In this document: positions 15,760-24,142 of the stretch, piece by piece | How positions within the stretch are numbered: the first letter of the stretch is position 1 | Layout: the number at the start of each line of letters is the position of its first letter | NCBI GenBank assembly: GCA_934636105.1 | Contig: CAKTZR010000015.1 | Coordinates: 1-64,000 of the forward strand | Direction: 5' to 3' | DNA: 64,000 nucleotides | Origin: an uncultured Clostridia bacterium | Lineage (GTDB): Bacteria > Bacillota > Clostridia > Christensenellales > Aristaeellaceae | Program-made: the position numbers and the translations under genes | Notes under the pieces: generated by a model | Database searches by the model: none | The model's input: only the letters and a program-made list of their open reading frames with translations | What the model was told of the DNA's origin: nothing

Positions 15760-17537
15760 TGCCGGGACCGGGAGATCGTGGCGGAAAAAAGGAAAAGCCC
15801 AAGGACGCCAAAGGCGCGCTGGCCCGCCTGGTGCGCTACACGCTGCCTTTCCGCCGACAGCTCATCCTTTTCTGCCTCTGCGCGCTGCTCAGCAATCTGG
15901 GCAGCCTGATGGGGCCGAAGCTGGCCGGCCATGCCATCAACGCGGCCGCCGCAGGCGCAGGGCAGGTGGATTTTCAGCTTGTGGGGCATTACGTCGTTCA
16001 AATGCTGGCGGTTTATGGGGTCAGCGCGCTGCTGTCCTTTGCGGTGAACATCGGCATGGTGCGTTTGAGCCGCCGGGTGGCTGAACAAATGCGAACCGAC
16101 GTTTTTGACAAGCTGATGCGCCTGCCGGTCAGCTATTTCGACCAGAACCAGACCGGCGACATCATCAGCCGGGTCAGCTACGACGTGGATGTGATCGCCA
16201 CCAGCCTGGGTACGGACATCGTGCAGATCATGACCAGCGCCGTGACCATCGTCGGTTCGTTCCTGATGATGTGCAGCATCAGCCTTCCCCTCGTCAGCTG
16301 CATGCTCGTCACCATCCCGCTGTCGCTGTTCTATACCCGGCGCATGGCGAAAAAGACCCGTCCGCTGTTTGCCCGGCGCAGCGCGGCTTACGGCGAAATG
16401 AACGGCTTTGTCGAGGAAAAATTTTCCGGGCAGAAAACCATTCTCTCTTACGCCTATGAGGACGGCGTGGCGCGGGAATTTGACGAAATCAACCGTCAGG
16501 CGGCGGACGCTTACAATCAGGCAGACAATATCGGCTCTCAAATGGGTCCAAGCGTCAGCTTCATCAACAATTTCGGTCTGGCCCTCATCGGTCTGGTGGG
16601 CGCGCTGCTGTATGCGGGCGGACACGTCAGCCTCGGCAATATTTCCAGCTTCGTGCTTTACTCCCGAAAGTTCTCCGGCCCCATCAACGAGATTGCCAAC
16701 ATTGCCAACGAAATTCTCTCCGCCCTGTCCGCTTCGGAACGCGTCTTCGCCCTGCTGGATGCGCAGGAAGAACCGCCGGACGCGGCTAACGCCTATGCGC
16801 TGACGCAGGTTCAGGGCCATGTGGACATGCGCGACGTGGCCTTCGGCTATGTGCCCGGAAAGATCATTCTGAAAGATCTGAATCTGGAAGCGAAGCCGGG
16901 GCAGGCGATCGCCATCGTAGGCGCTACCGGCGCGGGCAAAACCACCATCATCAACCTGCTGATGCGCTTTTACGACGTGAACAGCGGCGCAATCTTCGTA
17001 GACGGCCATGAAATCCGCGCCCTGACGCGGGACAGCCTGCGCCGGAGTTACGCCATGGTCTTACAGGATACATGGGTTTTCCGGGGCACGATCTACGAAA
17101 ACATCGCCTACGGCAAAGAGGGCGCGACGCGCGAAGAAGTGGAAGCCGCCGCCAAGGCCGCCCATATCCACAACTACATCATGCGCCTGCCGCAGGGCTA
17201 TGACACCGTGATTTCCGAGGACGGCGGCAACATTTCCAAGGGGCAGAAGCAGCTTTTAACCATCGCCAGAGCCATGCTCTATGACACCAGCATGCTCATT
17301 CTGGACGAAGCCACCAGCAACGTGGACACCAACACGGAAAAGCAGGTACAGAAAGCCATGCGCACCCTGATGCAGGGCCGCACCAGCTTCGTCATCGCCC
17401 ACCGCCTTTCCACCATCCAGAACGCAGATAACATTCTGGTGCTGGATCACGGCAACGTGGTGGAGCAGGGCACCCACGAGGAGCTGATGGCCCGCAGGGG
17501 GCAGTATTATCAGCTCTACGCGAGCCAATTCGAATAA
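15759..17537 (+). CDS. ABC exporter subunit with canonical catalytic Glu (heterodimer partner 2)
   Basis: A 592-residue half-transporter: membrane domain about residues 25-325, NBD about 350-592. Walker A GATGAGKTT, signature ISKGQKQ (Lys in place of the second Gly, as in the partner subunits of such heterodimers), Walker B LILDEATSNVDT with the catalytic Glu, and switch His in IAHRLST. It overlaps the upstream subunit by one base, which forces stoichiometric translation. Together the pair would form one inner-membrane exporter with one active and one inactive ATP site. A strong terminator follows. Confidence 0.92.
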   Translation: MPGPGDRGGKKEKPKDAKGALARLVRYTLPFRRQLILFCLCALLSNLGSLMGPKLAGHAINAAAAGAGQVDFQLVGHYVVQMLAVYGVSALLSFAVNIGMVRLSRRVAEQMRTDVFDKLMRLPVSYFDQNQTGDIISRVSYDVDVIATSLGTDIVQIMTSAVTIVGSFLMMCSISLPLVSCMLVTIPLSLFYTRRMAKKTRPLFARRSAAYGEMNGFVEEKFSGQKTILSYAYEDGVAREFDEINRQAADAYNQADNIGSQMGPSVSFINNFGLALIGLVGALLYAGGHVSLGNISSFVLYSRKFSGPINEIANIANEILSALSASERVFALLDAQEEPPDAANAYALTQVQGHVDMRDVAFGYVPGKIILKDLNLEAKPGQAIAIVGATGAGKTTIINLLMRFYDVNSGAIFVDGHEIRALTRDSLRRSYAMVLQDTWVFRGTIYENIAYGKEGATREEVEAAAKAAHIHNYIMRLPQGYDTVISEDGGNISKGQKQLLTIARAMLYDTSMLILDEATSNVDTNTEKQVQKAMRTLMQGRTSFVIAHRLSTIQNADNILVLDHGNVVEQGTHEELMARRGQYYQLYASQFE

Positions 17538-17550
17538 CCCCATATGCAGC

Positions 17551-17587
17551 AAAGTCCGCAGCGCTCCTGTCTGCGGACTTTGTTTTT
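17551..17587 (+). terminator. Terminator of the first ABC exporter operon
   Basis: AAAGTCCGCAG (17551-17561) pairs with CTGCGGACTTT (17571-17581), followed by GTTTTTC. Confidence 0.88.
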
Positions 17588-17590
17588 CAT

Positions 17591-17613
17591 AAAAAAAAGC
17601 GGGTCATGCCCGC
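17591..17613 (-). terminator. Terminator of the Xre regulator gene
   Basis: On the minus strand GCGGG-CATGA-CCCGC is followed by eight T. It is back to back with the exporter terminator. Confidence 0.85.
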
Positions 17614-17622
17614 CGGAATTGT

Positions 17623-17913
17623 TTAATTTAAGCCCAGATGGTTTTCAATTCTGGCCACACGCAGCGCCAGATCGCTTTCGGAACAGTCGGAAGCCTTCAC
17701 CGTGCGTTTGACATCCGTGCGCGCCAGCAGATAGTCGCTGGAAACCTCCAGCGTATCCGCCAGAAGGCACAGCGTTTCCAGGCTCGGCTGACGCAGGCCG
17801 CGCTCATAAAGTCCCACCGTATTGAGGCTCTTGCCGATCACATCGGCCAGCGCCTGCTGACTCATGTGCTTCGCGGTACGGGCAGCCTTCAGCCGCTCAC
17901 CAAACTTGACCAT
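17623..17913 (-). CDS. Xre-family helix-turn-helix regulator
   Basis: A 96-residue single-domain repressor-type protein. The HTH spans about residues 3-60 (GERLKAARTAKHMSQQALADVIG, then SLNTVGLYERGLRQPSLETL), followed by a short tail. Start ATG 17913 follows a GGGGG-type ribosome binding site; an alternative start at 17943 adds ten residues without support. It is convergent with the ABC exporter and divergent from the acyltransferase gene, so either could be its target. No cognate toxin gene is adjacent. Confidence 0.85.
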   Translation of the reverse strand: MVKFGERLKAARTAKHMSQQALADVIGKSLNTVGLYERGLRQPSLETLCLLADTLEVSSDYLLARTDVKRTVKASDCSESDLALRVARIENHLGLN

Positions 17914-18119
17914 CCTTGCACCCCCTTTTAGGCGATCGTTCACCCTGTGTTGTCATTAGTTATAAGTATACCGTTCGTGCGAAAATCGTCTACGGACAAA
18001 AAGGATGTTTTTTTCAAAAAACAGGATATTTCTGACTTTTCCCTATTTATCGACAAAATTTTTAGAGATATAACCACCTCGCTTTGTCCCGCGATTTGTC
18101 CATCCGCCGCAAGGCCCCT

Positions 18120-18147
18120 TTGCCTCGGCGGCAAAACATGATATAAT
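18120..18147 (+). promoter_or_regulatory. Promoter of the acyltransferase gene
   Basis: TTGCCT (18120-18125), 16-nt spacer, TATAAT (18142-18147). The rest of the intergenic region (17944-18119) is AT-rich and shows nothing I can assign. Confidence 0.55.
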
Positions 18148-18212
18148 GCAGCTAAACGGATTGACTTCAAAATCTTTTCTTGACAACTTCTAAACGCCGG
18201 AGGTTTCAGCCC

Positions 18213-19307
18213 ATGCAAAGCAAAACAGAGAACCGCACAATGCGTGTGTTTTATTTACTGGCGATCGTCTTTGTTGTGGATGGACATACCACTCTGGGTA
18301 ATCTTTTCGACCTGAACGGATTATTTCGGTATTATTCCTTCCACCTGATGATGTTCGCTTTCGGTTCGGGATATTTCTTCAAATTTTATGGCGGTCCGCT
18401 GGCCGATTGCGCGCATCGGGCCAAAAAGCTGCTCGTCCCTCTGTATGCGTGGAACCTCGTCTACGGCATGGGCGCGGCGCTGCTGCGCAGGTTCGGCGGG
18501 TTTGAATTGGGCGAACCGCTTTCGGCCTACACCCTGCTGCTCGCGCCGCTGACCGACGGCCAGCACTTCGTCTGGAATCTCGGTTCGTGGTTCATCTTCC
18601 CGCTGTTCCTCGTGCAGACTTTTTATGCGGGTCTTCGCCGCCTGTCGAAGCTGTGGCACGAAAACGAGGTCATGACGTTCCTGCTCTGCCTGATTCCCGG
18701 ATGCGCCGCCGTGCAGCTCTGCTTTTCCGGCAGGCAGGAACTTCTGCCGCTGTTCCTGCTGCGGCCGATGATTCTGCTCCCCGGCTTCGCGGGCGGCCAG
18801 CTCTACCGCCGCGTGCTGGAAAAGCGCGACAGCCTGCCCACCGTGCCGTATCTGCTGACGATTGTGGTGCTTCGCGTGCTGCTCGCCACAAGATACGAGA
18901 ATCTCGCTTATCTGCTTTCGGATTGTTCCTATTTTGTCTGCGACTCCTTCGGCGTATATGCCGGCGGCGCGCTGGCCATCGCGTTTTATCTGCGCATCGC
19001 CCGGCTGCTCGCGCCCTATATCGGCAAAAGCTGTCTCGCGCTGGCCATCAGCCGCAATACCTTTGGCATCATGATGCACCACTACATGGGCTTTTTCGCG
19101 CTCAACTGCGTATTCCTCGCGCTGAACGCGCTGGGTTTTGGCGCGGCGGATTTCAGCGTCCGCGCTTTCCGCACGCAGAGCGCCTATCTGTACGCGCCCG
19201 GCGGGAAAACCGAGTGGAACGTCATCTATCTGCTCTGCGGATTGCTTCTGCCGCTGGGGATCGAATGGGCCGTCAAGAAATGCTCAACGCTTTTAAGCCG
19301 ACGCTGA
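18213..19307 (+). CDS. Acyltransferase 3 family membrane protein
   Basis: A 364-residue polytopic protein with about ten hydrophobic helices. It fits the AT3 family, whose members move acetyl or other acyl groups onto surface glycans or peptidoglycan. The family region begins with LLAIVFVVDGHTTLGN, where the His after Asp matches the expected catalytic-site position in helix 1. HLMMFAFGSGYFFKF resembles the usual second block (P-FFF-SGF). Start ATG 18213 lies 9 nt after GGAGG. The gene stands alone, so its substrate cannot be inferred. Confidence 0.8.
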   Translation: MQSKTENRTMRVFYLLAIVFVVDGHTTLGNLFDLNGLFRYYSFHLMMFAFGSGYFFKFYGGPLADCAHRAKKLLVPLYAWNLVYGMGAALLRRFGGFELGEPLSAYTLLLAPLTDGQHFVWNLGSWFIFPLFLVQTFYAGLRRLSKLWHENEVMTFLLCLIPGCAAVQLCFSGRQELLPLFLLRPMILLPGFAGGQLYRRVLEKRDSLPTVPYLLTIVVLRVLLATRYENLAYLLSDCSYFVCDSFGVYAGGALAIAFYLRIARLLAPYIGKSCLALAISRNTFGIMMHHYMGFFALNCVFLALNALGFGAADFSVRAFRTQSAYLYAPGGKTEWNVIYLLCGLLLPLGIEWAVKKCSTLLSRR

Positions 19308-19320
19308 CAGCATCTTTTGC

Positions 19321-19349
19321 TTGCATTTTTTCGTTTTCTGTGATATACT
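19321..19349 (+). promoter_or_regulatory. Promoter upstream of the GNAT gene
   Basis: TTGCAT (19321-19326), 17-nt spacer, TATACT (19344-19349). The -35 lies just 14 nt after the acyltransferase stop codon. Confidence 0.65.
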
Positions 19350-19360
19350 TATAAAAAAGT

Positions 19361-19480
19361 TCAAAGGCAAAGAACCGTCTTCATTCGCAAAAGAAGGGCT
19401 TTTCGTTTCACAAGGGCGTGAAAGAAAAGCTCTTTTTTTATAACAACGCAAAGAACCGTCATGACAAAGATGAAAGGCTT
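19361..19480 (+). promoter_or_regulatory. GNAT leader with tandem motif around a terminator
   Basis: Two copies of GCAAAGAACCGTC (19367-19379 and 19448-19460) are each followed by a T/A-C-A-T stretch and an AAGGCTTT- or AAGGGCTTTT-like block. Between them stands a long hairpin with a T7 tail. The arrangement of copy, terminator, copy suggests a regulated leader, but I do not recognise the class. Confidence 0.45.
19391..19439 (+). terminator. Strong terminator or attenuator in the GNAT leader
   Basis: The stem GAAGGGCTTTTCGTTTCAC pairs with GTGAAAGAAAAGCTCTT across the loop AAGGGC, with one bulged G, followed by a T run ending at 19439. It precedes the GNAT start by about 70 nt, so unless it is regulated most transcripts from 19350 would stop here. 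Confidence 0.8.
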
Positions 19481-19506
19481 TGACAAACATCATGAGGTGA
19501 ATCAAC

Positions 19507-20028
19507 ATGTCTGTTACCCTTCGAACCGAAATTCTGCCCACCGACCTGACGGCCATGATGAGGTGGCTCGCCAACCCGCACGTTTCCCACAACCTGAACG
19601 AACATGAACAGATTACAGCCCAGCTGCATCAGATTTATGATGCGCGGCTTCCGGTTCTCACGCCGCTTTTCAATCAAAACGGTCGATTCTGGATGATTGA
19701 CCGGGATTTCGAGCGGCCTGTCGGCTTTCTGCGCGCCGTTTACGGCGCGGAAAACTCGGTCGAAATGGTCATCGCCATCGGCGACGAAGCCCTTTGGGGG
19801 CAGGGGCTTGGCAAAAAAGCCCTGCAAGCGGCGCTCAGGGAAATCTTTTTGGAAATGCGCAAATCGCGCATTCTCGTCCACATCAAACACGGCAACACGC
19901 GTTCCCATAATCTGTTTATGAACAGCGGCTTTTCCTTTGTGCAGGAACGCACGCACACCACGCAGTATCTTCTCACCTTCGACGATTACCTGCATCCCCG
20001 CAAAGAAGAAACGCTGTTCATTGCCTGA
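19507..20028 (+). CDS. GNAT-family N-acetyltransferase
   Basis: A 173-residue acetyl-CoA-dependent acyltransferase. The acetyl-CoA binding loop is in GQGLGKKALQAALREI (about residues 98-113; Q/R-x-x-G-x-G/A pattern), and HNLFMNSGFSFVQERT is the motif-B region that ends the fold. The RimJ/RimL-like start (VTLRTEILPTDLTAMMRWL) suggests action on a protein or amino-acid amino group, but the substrate is unknown. The start ATG 19507 follows ATGAGGTGA. Preceded by a structured leader and followed by a terminator. Confidence 0.85.
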   Translation: MSVTLRTEILPTDLTAMMRWLANPHVSHNLNEHEQITAQLHQIYDARLPVLTPLFNQNGRFWMIDRDFERPVGFLRAVYGAENSVEMVIAIGDEALWGQGLGKKALQAALREIFLEMRKSRILVHIKHGNTRSHNLFMNSGFSFVQERTHTTQYLLTFDDYLHPRKEETLFIA

Positions 20029-20036
20029 TTTTTTCG

Positions 20037-20073
20037 GCTATCCTTCCCCATCCGGGCAAGGATAGCTTTTTTC
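20037..20073 (+). terminator. Terminator of the GNAT gene
   Basis: GCTATCCTT (20037-20045) pairs with AAGGATAGC (20058-20066), followed by TTTTTTC. Confidence 0.85.
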
Positions 20074-20106
20074 TTTACGCATCTGGCCCAAGGCTTTCCT
20101 TTTGAA

Positions 20107-20135
20107 TTGACCTTTTCGCTGCGATGATGTACAAT
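20107..20135 (+). promoter_or_regulatory. Promoter of the ZIP transporter gene
   Basis: TTGACC (20107-20112), 17-nt spacer, TACAAT (20130-20135). Confidence 0.75.
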
Positions 20136-20146
20136 AGAGCCGTGAA

Positions 20147-20160
20147 TTAGTTTTAACTAA
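20147..20160 (+). promoter_or_regulatory. Candidate metalloregulator operator
   Basis: The inverted repeat TTAGTT-TT-AACTAA starts a few bases after the expected transcription start of the ZIP gene. Its TTAG...CTAA arms resemble DtxR/MntR-family operators. Position favours repression, but the regulator is not in the window. Confidence 0.45.
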
Positions 20161-20180
20161 CAAGCTTTTAGGAGGGCTTT

Positions 20181-20960
20181 ATGCAGGAAGCATTTTATGG
20201 CATTTTGATTCCGTTTCTGGGCACGACGCTCGGCGCGGCCTGCGTCTTTTTCATGAAAAAAACGCTCAGCGACACGGTGCAGCGTTCGCTAACCGGCTTT
20301 GCCGCGGGCGTGATGGTCGCCGCTTCGGTCTGGAGTCTGCTGATTCCGGCCATCGACCAATCCGCCGCGATGGGCCGATTCGCGTTCATCCCCGCCGTGA
20401 CGGGCTTCTTCATCGGCATGCTGTTTCTGCTGCTGCTCGACCACATCATTCCCCACCTGCATCAGAACAGCAATGAAGCGGAAGGCCCGAAAAGCCAGCT
20501 GGCGCGCACAACCATGATGGTGCTTGCCGTCACGCTGCACAACATTCCGGAGGGTATGGCCGTCGGCGTGGTCTACGCAGGCTATCTCTCCGGGCAGGCG
20601 CAGATCACGGCGGCGGGCGCGCTGGCGCTGTCGCTGGGCATTGCGATTCAAAACTTTCCGGAAGGCGCGATCATCTCCATGCCGCTTCACGCAGAGGGCA
20701 TGGGCAAGGGCCGCGCGTTTCTCGGCGGCACGCTCTCCGGCGTGGTGGAGCCCATCGGCGCAGTGCTGACGATTCTCGCCGCGCGGCTGATCGTGCCCGC
20801 CCTGCCTTATCTGCTCAGCTTCGCCGCGGGCGCGATGCTCTACGTCGTCGTCGAGGAGCTGATTCCCGAAATGTCGCAGGGCAGGCATTCCAACATCGGC
20901 ACGATCTGCTTCGCGCTGGGTTTCGGGCTGATGATGGTGCTCGACGTGGCGCTGGGATAA
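20181..20960 (+). CDS. ZIP-family divalent metal transporter
   Basis: A 259-residue membrane protein with about eight helices. It fits the ZupT/GufA branch of ZIP transporters, which take up Zn, Fe, Mn or related ions. The metal-binding helices are visible as TLHNIPEGMAVG (about residues 120-131) and IQNFPEGAIISMPL (about 157-170). A His-containing cytosolic loop (HIIPHLHQNSNE) follows helix 3, as is usual. ATG 20181 follows TTAGGAGGG. Single-gene unit with its own promoter and a likely metal-responsive operator. Confidence 0.92.
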   Translation: MQEAFYGILIPFLGTTLGAACVFFMKKTLSDTVQRSLTGFAAGVMVAASVWSLLIPAIDQSAAMGRFAFIPAVTGFFIGMLFLLLLDHIIPHLHQNSNEAEGPKSQLARTTMMVLAVTLHNIPEGMAVGVVYAGYLSGQAQITAAGALALSLGIAIQNFPEGAIISMPLHAEGMGKGRAFLGGTLSGVVEPIGAVLTILAARLIVPALPYLLSFAAGAMLYVVVEELIPEMSQGRHSNIGTICFALGFGLMMVLDVALG

Positions 20961-21043
20961 AGCCTGCATCCCGATAAAACGCGCCGCAAATTGTTCATCA
21001 TTTCTTTCATTTCAAAAAATCTTGAATTTTTTCGTGAAAACTA

Positions 21044-21072
21044 TTGACAAATTGATTCCTCCGTGCTTTAAT
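21044..21072 (+). promoter_or_regulatory. Promoter of the sugar transporter / GRE operon
   Basis: TTGACA (21044-21049), 17-nt spacer, TTTAAT (21067-21072). The operator cluster starts 9 nt further on and covers the transcription start. Confidence 0.75.
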
Positions 21073-21080
21073 GATTGTAA

Positions 21081-21118
21081 CATTAACGTTAATGGTAACG
21101 ATAACATTAACGTAAATA
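21081..21118 (+). promoter_or_regulatory. LacI-type operator cluster
   Basis: The perfect palindrome CATTAACGTTAATG (21081-21094) is followed by two imperfect relatives, GTAACGATAAC and CATTAACGTAAAT. The central CG steps fall at 21087, 21099 and 21111, exactly 12 bp apart. A CG centre is the hallmark of LacI-family sites, and a LacI regulator is encoded in the same gene group. Confidence 0.75.
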
Positions 21119-21137
21119 GAAAAAGGAGGACTTCGTC

Positions 21138-22076
21138 ATGAAAAAATTCTTGGGAATGCTTCTGGTTGCGGCTCTGCTCGTTTCCCTCGCGCTCGGCGTA
21201 TCGGCGGAAGGAATCAAGGCCAACAAGGAGTACACCGTCGCTTTCAGCCTGAAGACCGTCACCAACGACGCGTTCCAGCAGGCGATTGCGGACGCGATTG
21301 AAAAGGAAGTCACCGAAGCGGGCTGCAAGTTCCAGCTCGTGACCGCCGGTTCCGAAACGGGCGTGGCCACGCAGGTCACCCAGATCGAGGACCTGATTAC
21401 CGCCGGCGTGGATGCGCTGGTCGTCAACCCGATGGACGCGAACGCCGTCATCCCCGCCCTGCAGAAGGCGAAGGAAAAAGGCATCCCGGTCGTGCTGGTT
21501 GACAGCTCCATCGAGGAAGGCCACGAGGATCTCTACGTGACCTACATCGGCACCGACAACTTCGCGGCTGCCAAGCAGGGCGCGGAAGTGCTGAGCGAAG
21601 CGCTGGGCAACACCGGCAAGGTGATTCTGGTTCGCGGCGCGAACGGCAACTCCGTCGGCAACGCCCGTGCGGACGGCTTTAAGGCCGGCCTGGCCGAGGG
21701 CATCGAGCTGGTCGGCGAGCAGCCGGGCGACTGGAGCAACGACGTGGCCAAGCAGGTCACTGAGAACATGCTTCAGGCGAATCCGGACGTCACCGGTATC
21801 ATGAGCTGCTCCGACGTGATGGTGGACGGCATCCTTCAGGCGATCGACGACGCGGATCTTTCCGGCGTGAAGATCATGAGCTTTGACGGCGACAGCATCG
21901 AGCTGATTAAGCAGGGTCTGGTTCTGGGCACGATGGCGCAGTTCCCGTCCGAAATGGGCAAGCTGGCTGTTGACACGCTCGTGCAGGTGCTCAACGGCGA
22001 CAAGGCTGCCGACGCTTTTGACAAGTACATCGACTCCGGCACGGCCTGCTACACCGCCGACAATCTGCCGGAATAA
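21138..22076 (+). CDS. Sugar ABC transporter substrate-binding protein
   Basis: A 312-residue extracellular binding protein of the ribose/galactose type (periplasmic-binding-protein 4 group). The signal peptide is MKKFLGMLLVAALLVSLALG; no lipobox Cys follows, so it may be released or held by the membrane helix. The body shows the two-lobed pattern: TVAFSLKTVTNDAF at lobe 1, VDALVVNPMDANAVIPAL, then VILVRGANGNSVGNARADGF at lobe 2. Close relatives bind pentoses, hexoses, polyols or autoinducer-2, so the ligand is open. AAAAGGAGG sets the ATG at 21138. First gene of the operon, under the LacI-type operators. Confidence 0.93.
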   Translation: MKKFLGMLLVAALLVSLALGVSAEGIKANKEYTVAFSLKTVTNDAFQQAIADAIEKEVTEAGCKFQLVTAGSETGVATQVTQIEDLITAGVDALVVNPMDANAVIPALQKAKEKGIPVVLVDSSIEEGHEDLYVTYIGTDNFAAAKQGAEVLSEALGNTGKVILVRGANGNSVGNARADGFKAGLAEGIELVGEQPGDWSNDVAKQVTENMLQANPDVTGIMSCSDVMVDGILQAIDDADLSGVKIMSFDGDSIELIKQGLVLGTMAQFPSEMGKLAVDTLVQVLNGDKAADAFDKYIDSGTACYTADNLPE

Positions 22077-22101
22077 ACGAACAACGCGTGAAAGAATCGG
22101 A

Positions 22102-22129
22102 GGGGGGACTGTGGAAACGCAGTTTCCCC
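22102..22129 (+). terminator. Intercistronic hairpin after the binding-protein gene
   Basis: GGGGGGACTG (22102-22111) pairs with CAGTTTCCCC (22120-22129), allowing G-U pairs, with loop TGGAAACG. It has no long T run, so it more likely protects the 3' end of the binding-protein mRNA and lowers downstream expression than stops all transcription. Confidence 0.6.
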
Positions 22130-22177
22130 TTTCCAAATCTAAGGGGCTTCAAAAGGGTTAAGAAGGGCTGGTAGCGT

Positions 22178-23134
22178 GTGAAAAAGCAGAAATTCAGCAA
22201 GGCGCAGCTTGTCGTCGCGGCGCTTGTCATCGCGCTGATCGTCGTGCTGGGCGTCAAAATTCCGAAATTCCTCTCTCTTGAAAACATCCTCAACGTCATT
22301 CGTCAAACTTCCATCGTCTCTCTGGTTTCCTACGGCTCGGCGATGGTCATCATCATCAAGGGCATCGATCTTTCCGTCGGCGGCCTGATCGCTTTCTGCG
22401 CAATGGTGAGCGGTCTGATGATGAAAGCCGGCGTACCCATGTTTATCGCCATTCTGGCGGGCATTCTCGCCGGCGCGCTGATGGGTCTGTTCAGCGGCGT
22501 GATGGTGGAAAAGCTGGAAGTACCCGCGTTCATCACCACGCTGGTCATCGGCCAGGTAGCCAACGGCTTCGCGCTGATGCTCAACGGCGGCAACTCCATC
22601 GGCGGTTTCAGCGACGCGTATGTTTTTATCGGCAACGGTGAAATTCTGGGCATTCCGGTTTCCATTTACATCACGCTGGCGTTCGTGCTGCTCTCCTACG
22701 TCATCATGAACCGCACGCGCCTGGGCACGTATATCTACGCCTACGGCGGCAACGCGCAGGTGGTGCGCAATCAGGGCATCAGCACCGCCAAGATTAACTA
22801 TTTCGTCTTCACCTTCTCCGGCATCTGCGCGGCCGTGGCCGGCATTCTGCTCAGCGCGCAGATGAACACGGTGCATCCCGCGCAGGGCGGCAATTATCAG
22901 CTCGACGCGGTGGCCGCCTGCGTCATCGGCGGCGTGAATATGGCCGGCGGCGAAGGCAAGGTCTACAACGCCCTGCTGGGCGCGCTGCTCATCGGTTTCC
23001 TGCGCAACGCGCTGAACCTGATCGGCCTGCATCCGTATTATCAAAACCTGATCGTCGGTGTGCTGATTATTGCGATTGTCGCTTTCAGCATGTATAAGCG
23101 CCACAAGAAAGTGGAGCTGAGCAAGGTCTATTAA
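22178..23134 (+). CDS. Sugar ABC transporter permease 1 (RbsC family)
   Basis: A 318-residue inner-membrane permease with eight to ten helices. The motifs GSAMVIIIKGIDLSVGG near residue 55 and the late AACVIGGVNMAGGEG...GALLIGFLRNALNL block are those of ribose-type permeases. The start is GTG 22178 because no ATG is near and the frame is closed just upstream; AAGAAGGG provides the ribosome binding site. Works with permease 2 and the double-NBD ATPase. Confidence 0.92.
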   Translation: MKKQKFSKAQLVVAALVIALIVVLGVKIPKFLSLENILNVIRQTSIVSLVSYGSAMVIIIKGIDLSVGGLIAFCAMVSGLMMKAGVPMFIAILAGILAGALMGLFSGVMVEKLEVPAFITTLVIGQVANGFALMLNGGNSIGGFSDAYVFIGNGEILGIPVSIYITLAFVLLSYVIMNRTRLGTYIYAYGGNAQVVRNQGISTAKINYFVFTFSGICAAVAGILLSAQMNTVHPAQGGNYQLDAVAACVIGGVNMAGGEGKVYNALLGALLIGFLRNALNLIGLHPYYQNLIVGVLIIAIVAFSMYKRHKKVELSKVY

Positions 23135-23154
23135 GCTGAAAAGGATGATGTGCA

Positions 23155-24123
23155 ATGCAAAAAACGAATCGATCCTCTGGCGAAAACGTCAGAGATTTCA
23201 TCAAGCAAAACGGCAGCTTCGTCATCTTCGTCCTGATCTGTCTGCTGGCGTCGATTTTCGTCGCGCGGTTTGCTTCCATCAAAAACTTCGCTTTGATTCT
23301 CAAACAGGCGGCGATCCCGATCATCGGCTGTCTGGGCATGACCTGCGTGCTGATGACGGGCGGCATCGATCTGTCGCTGGGCTACATGATCGGCCTGTCC
23401 TCCATCACCATCGGCCTGCTGATTAAAACCTATGAAGTGCCCATCGCGCTGGCGATCTGCATCACGCTGCTCATCGGCGTGCTCGTCGGTCTGGTCAACG
23501 GCCTGTGCGTGCAGAAAATCCACGTTCCGGCGTTCATCACGACGCTGGGCACGGGGTATGTGCTGCTGGGCGTCGCGCAGATCATCAGCAACGGCGCTTC
23601 CATCAACCGTCTGCCGGAAGCCTTTCTGGCCATCGGCAAAACCAAGGTGCTCGGCAAGCTGAATACCACCGTGCTCATCTCGCTGGCCTTCTGCATTGTG
23701 TTTTATTATGTGCTGCACTGCTCCACCTTCGGGCGCAGGCTCAGCGCCTTCGGCCTGAGCGAGCCGACCAGCCGCCTGAGCGGCGTGAAGACCGCTAAGA
23801 TCAACATCTCGGCCTACGTCATCTGCGCGGTGCTGGCCAGCGTCTGCGGCATTCTGCTTTCCATCGATGTGAACTGCGCCCAGCCGACCATGGGCGGCGG
23901 CGATTATACGTTCACCGTCATCACCGGCTGCGTGCTGGGCGGCGTGAGCCTGTTCGGCGGCGTCGGCTCGGTGCCGGGCGTGATCTTCGGCATGCTGACC
24001 CTCAAGGTCATCAACAACTGCATCAACCTGATGAACGCGCCGTATTATCTGGGCAGCGCCATTCAGGGCATCGTGATCCTGCTTGATATTATTCTGGAAA
24101 ATATCAAGAATCGGAAGCTGTAA
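23155..24123 (+). CDS. Sugar ABC transporter permease 2 (RbsC family)
   Basis: A 322-residue paralogue of permease 1. It shows LGMTCVLMTGGIDLSLGYM near residue 65 and the closing GCVLGGVSLFGGVGSVPGVIFGML block. Two different permeases imply a heterodimeric channel, which is found in several ribose/galactose-type systems. ATG 23155; AAAAGGATGA lies about 8 nt upstream. Spacing of 20 nt to permease 1 and 19 nt to the ATPase gene fits one message. Confidence 0.92.
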   Translation: MQKTNRSSGENVRDFIKQNGSFVIFVLICLLASIFVARFASIKNFALILKQAAIPIIGCLGMTCVLMTGGIDLSLGYMIGLSSITIGLLIKTYEVPIALAICITLLIGVLVGLVNGLCVQKIHVPAFITTLGTGYVLLGVAQIISNGASINRLPEAFLAIGKTKVLGKLNTTVLISLAFCIVFYYVLHCSTFGRRLSAFGLSEPTSRLSGVKTAKINISAYVICAVLASVCGILLSIDVNCAQPTMGGGDYTFTVITGCVLGGVSLFGGVGSVPGVIFGMLTLKVINNCINLMNAPYYLGSAIQGIVILLDIILENIKNRKL

Positions 24124-24142
24124 GGAAAGCGGGGTGAGCCAT

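Noticed and set aside
17623..17913. Antitoxin of a toxin-antitoxin pair
   Set aside because: The Xre gene stands alone with its own terminator and no small toxin-like gene on either side.
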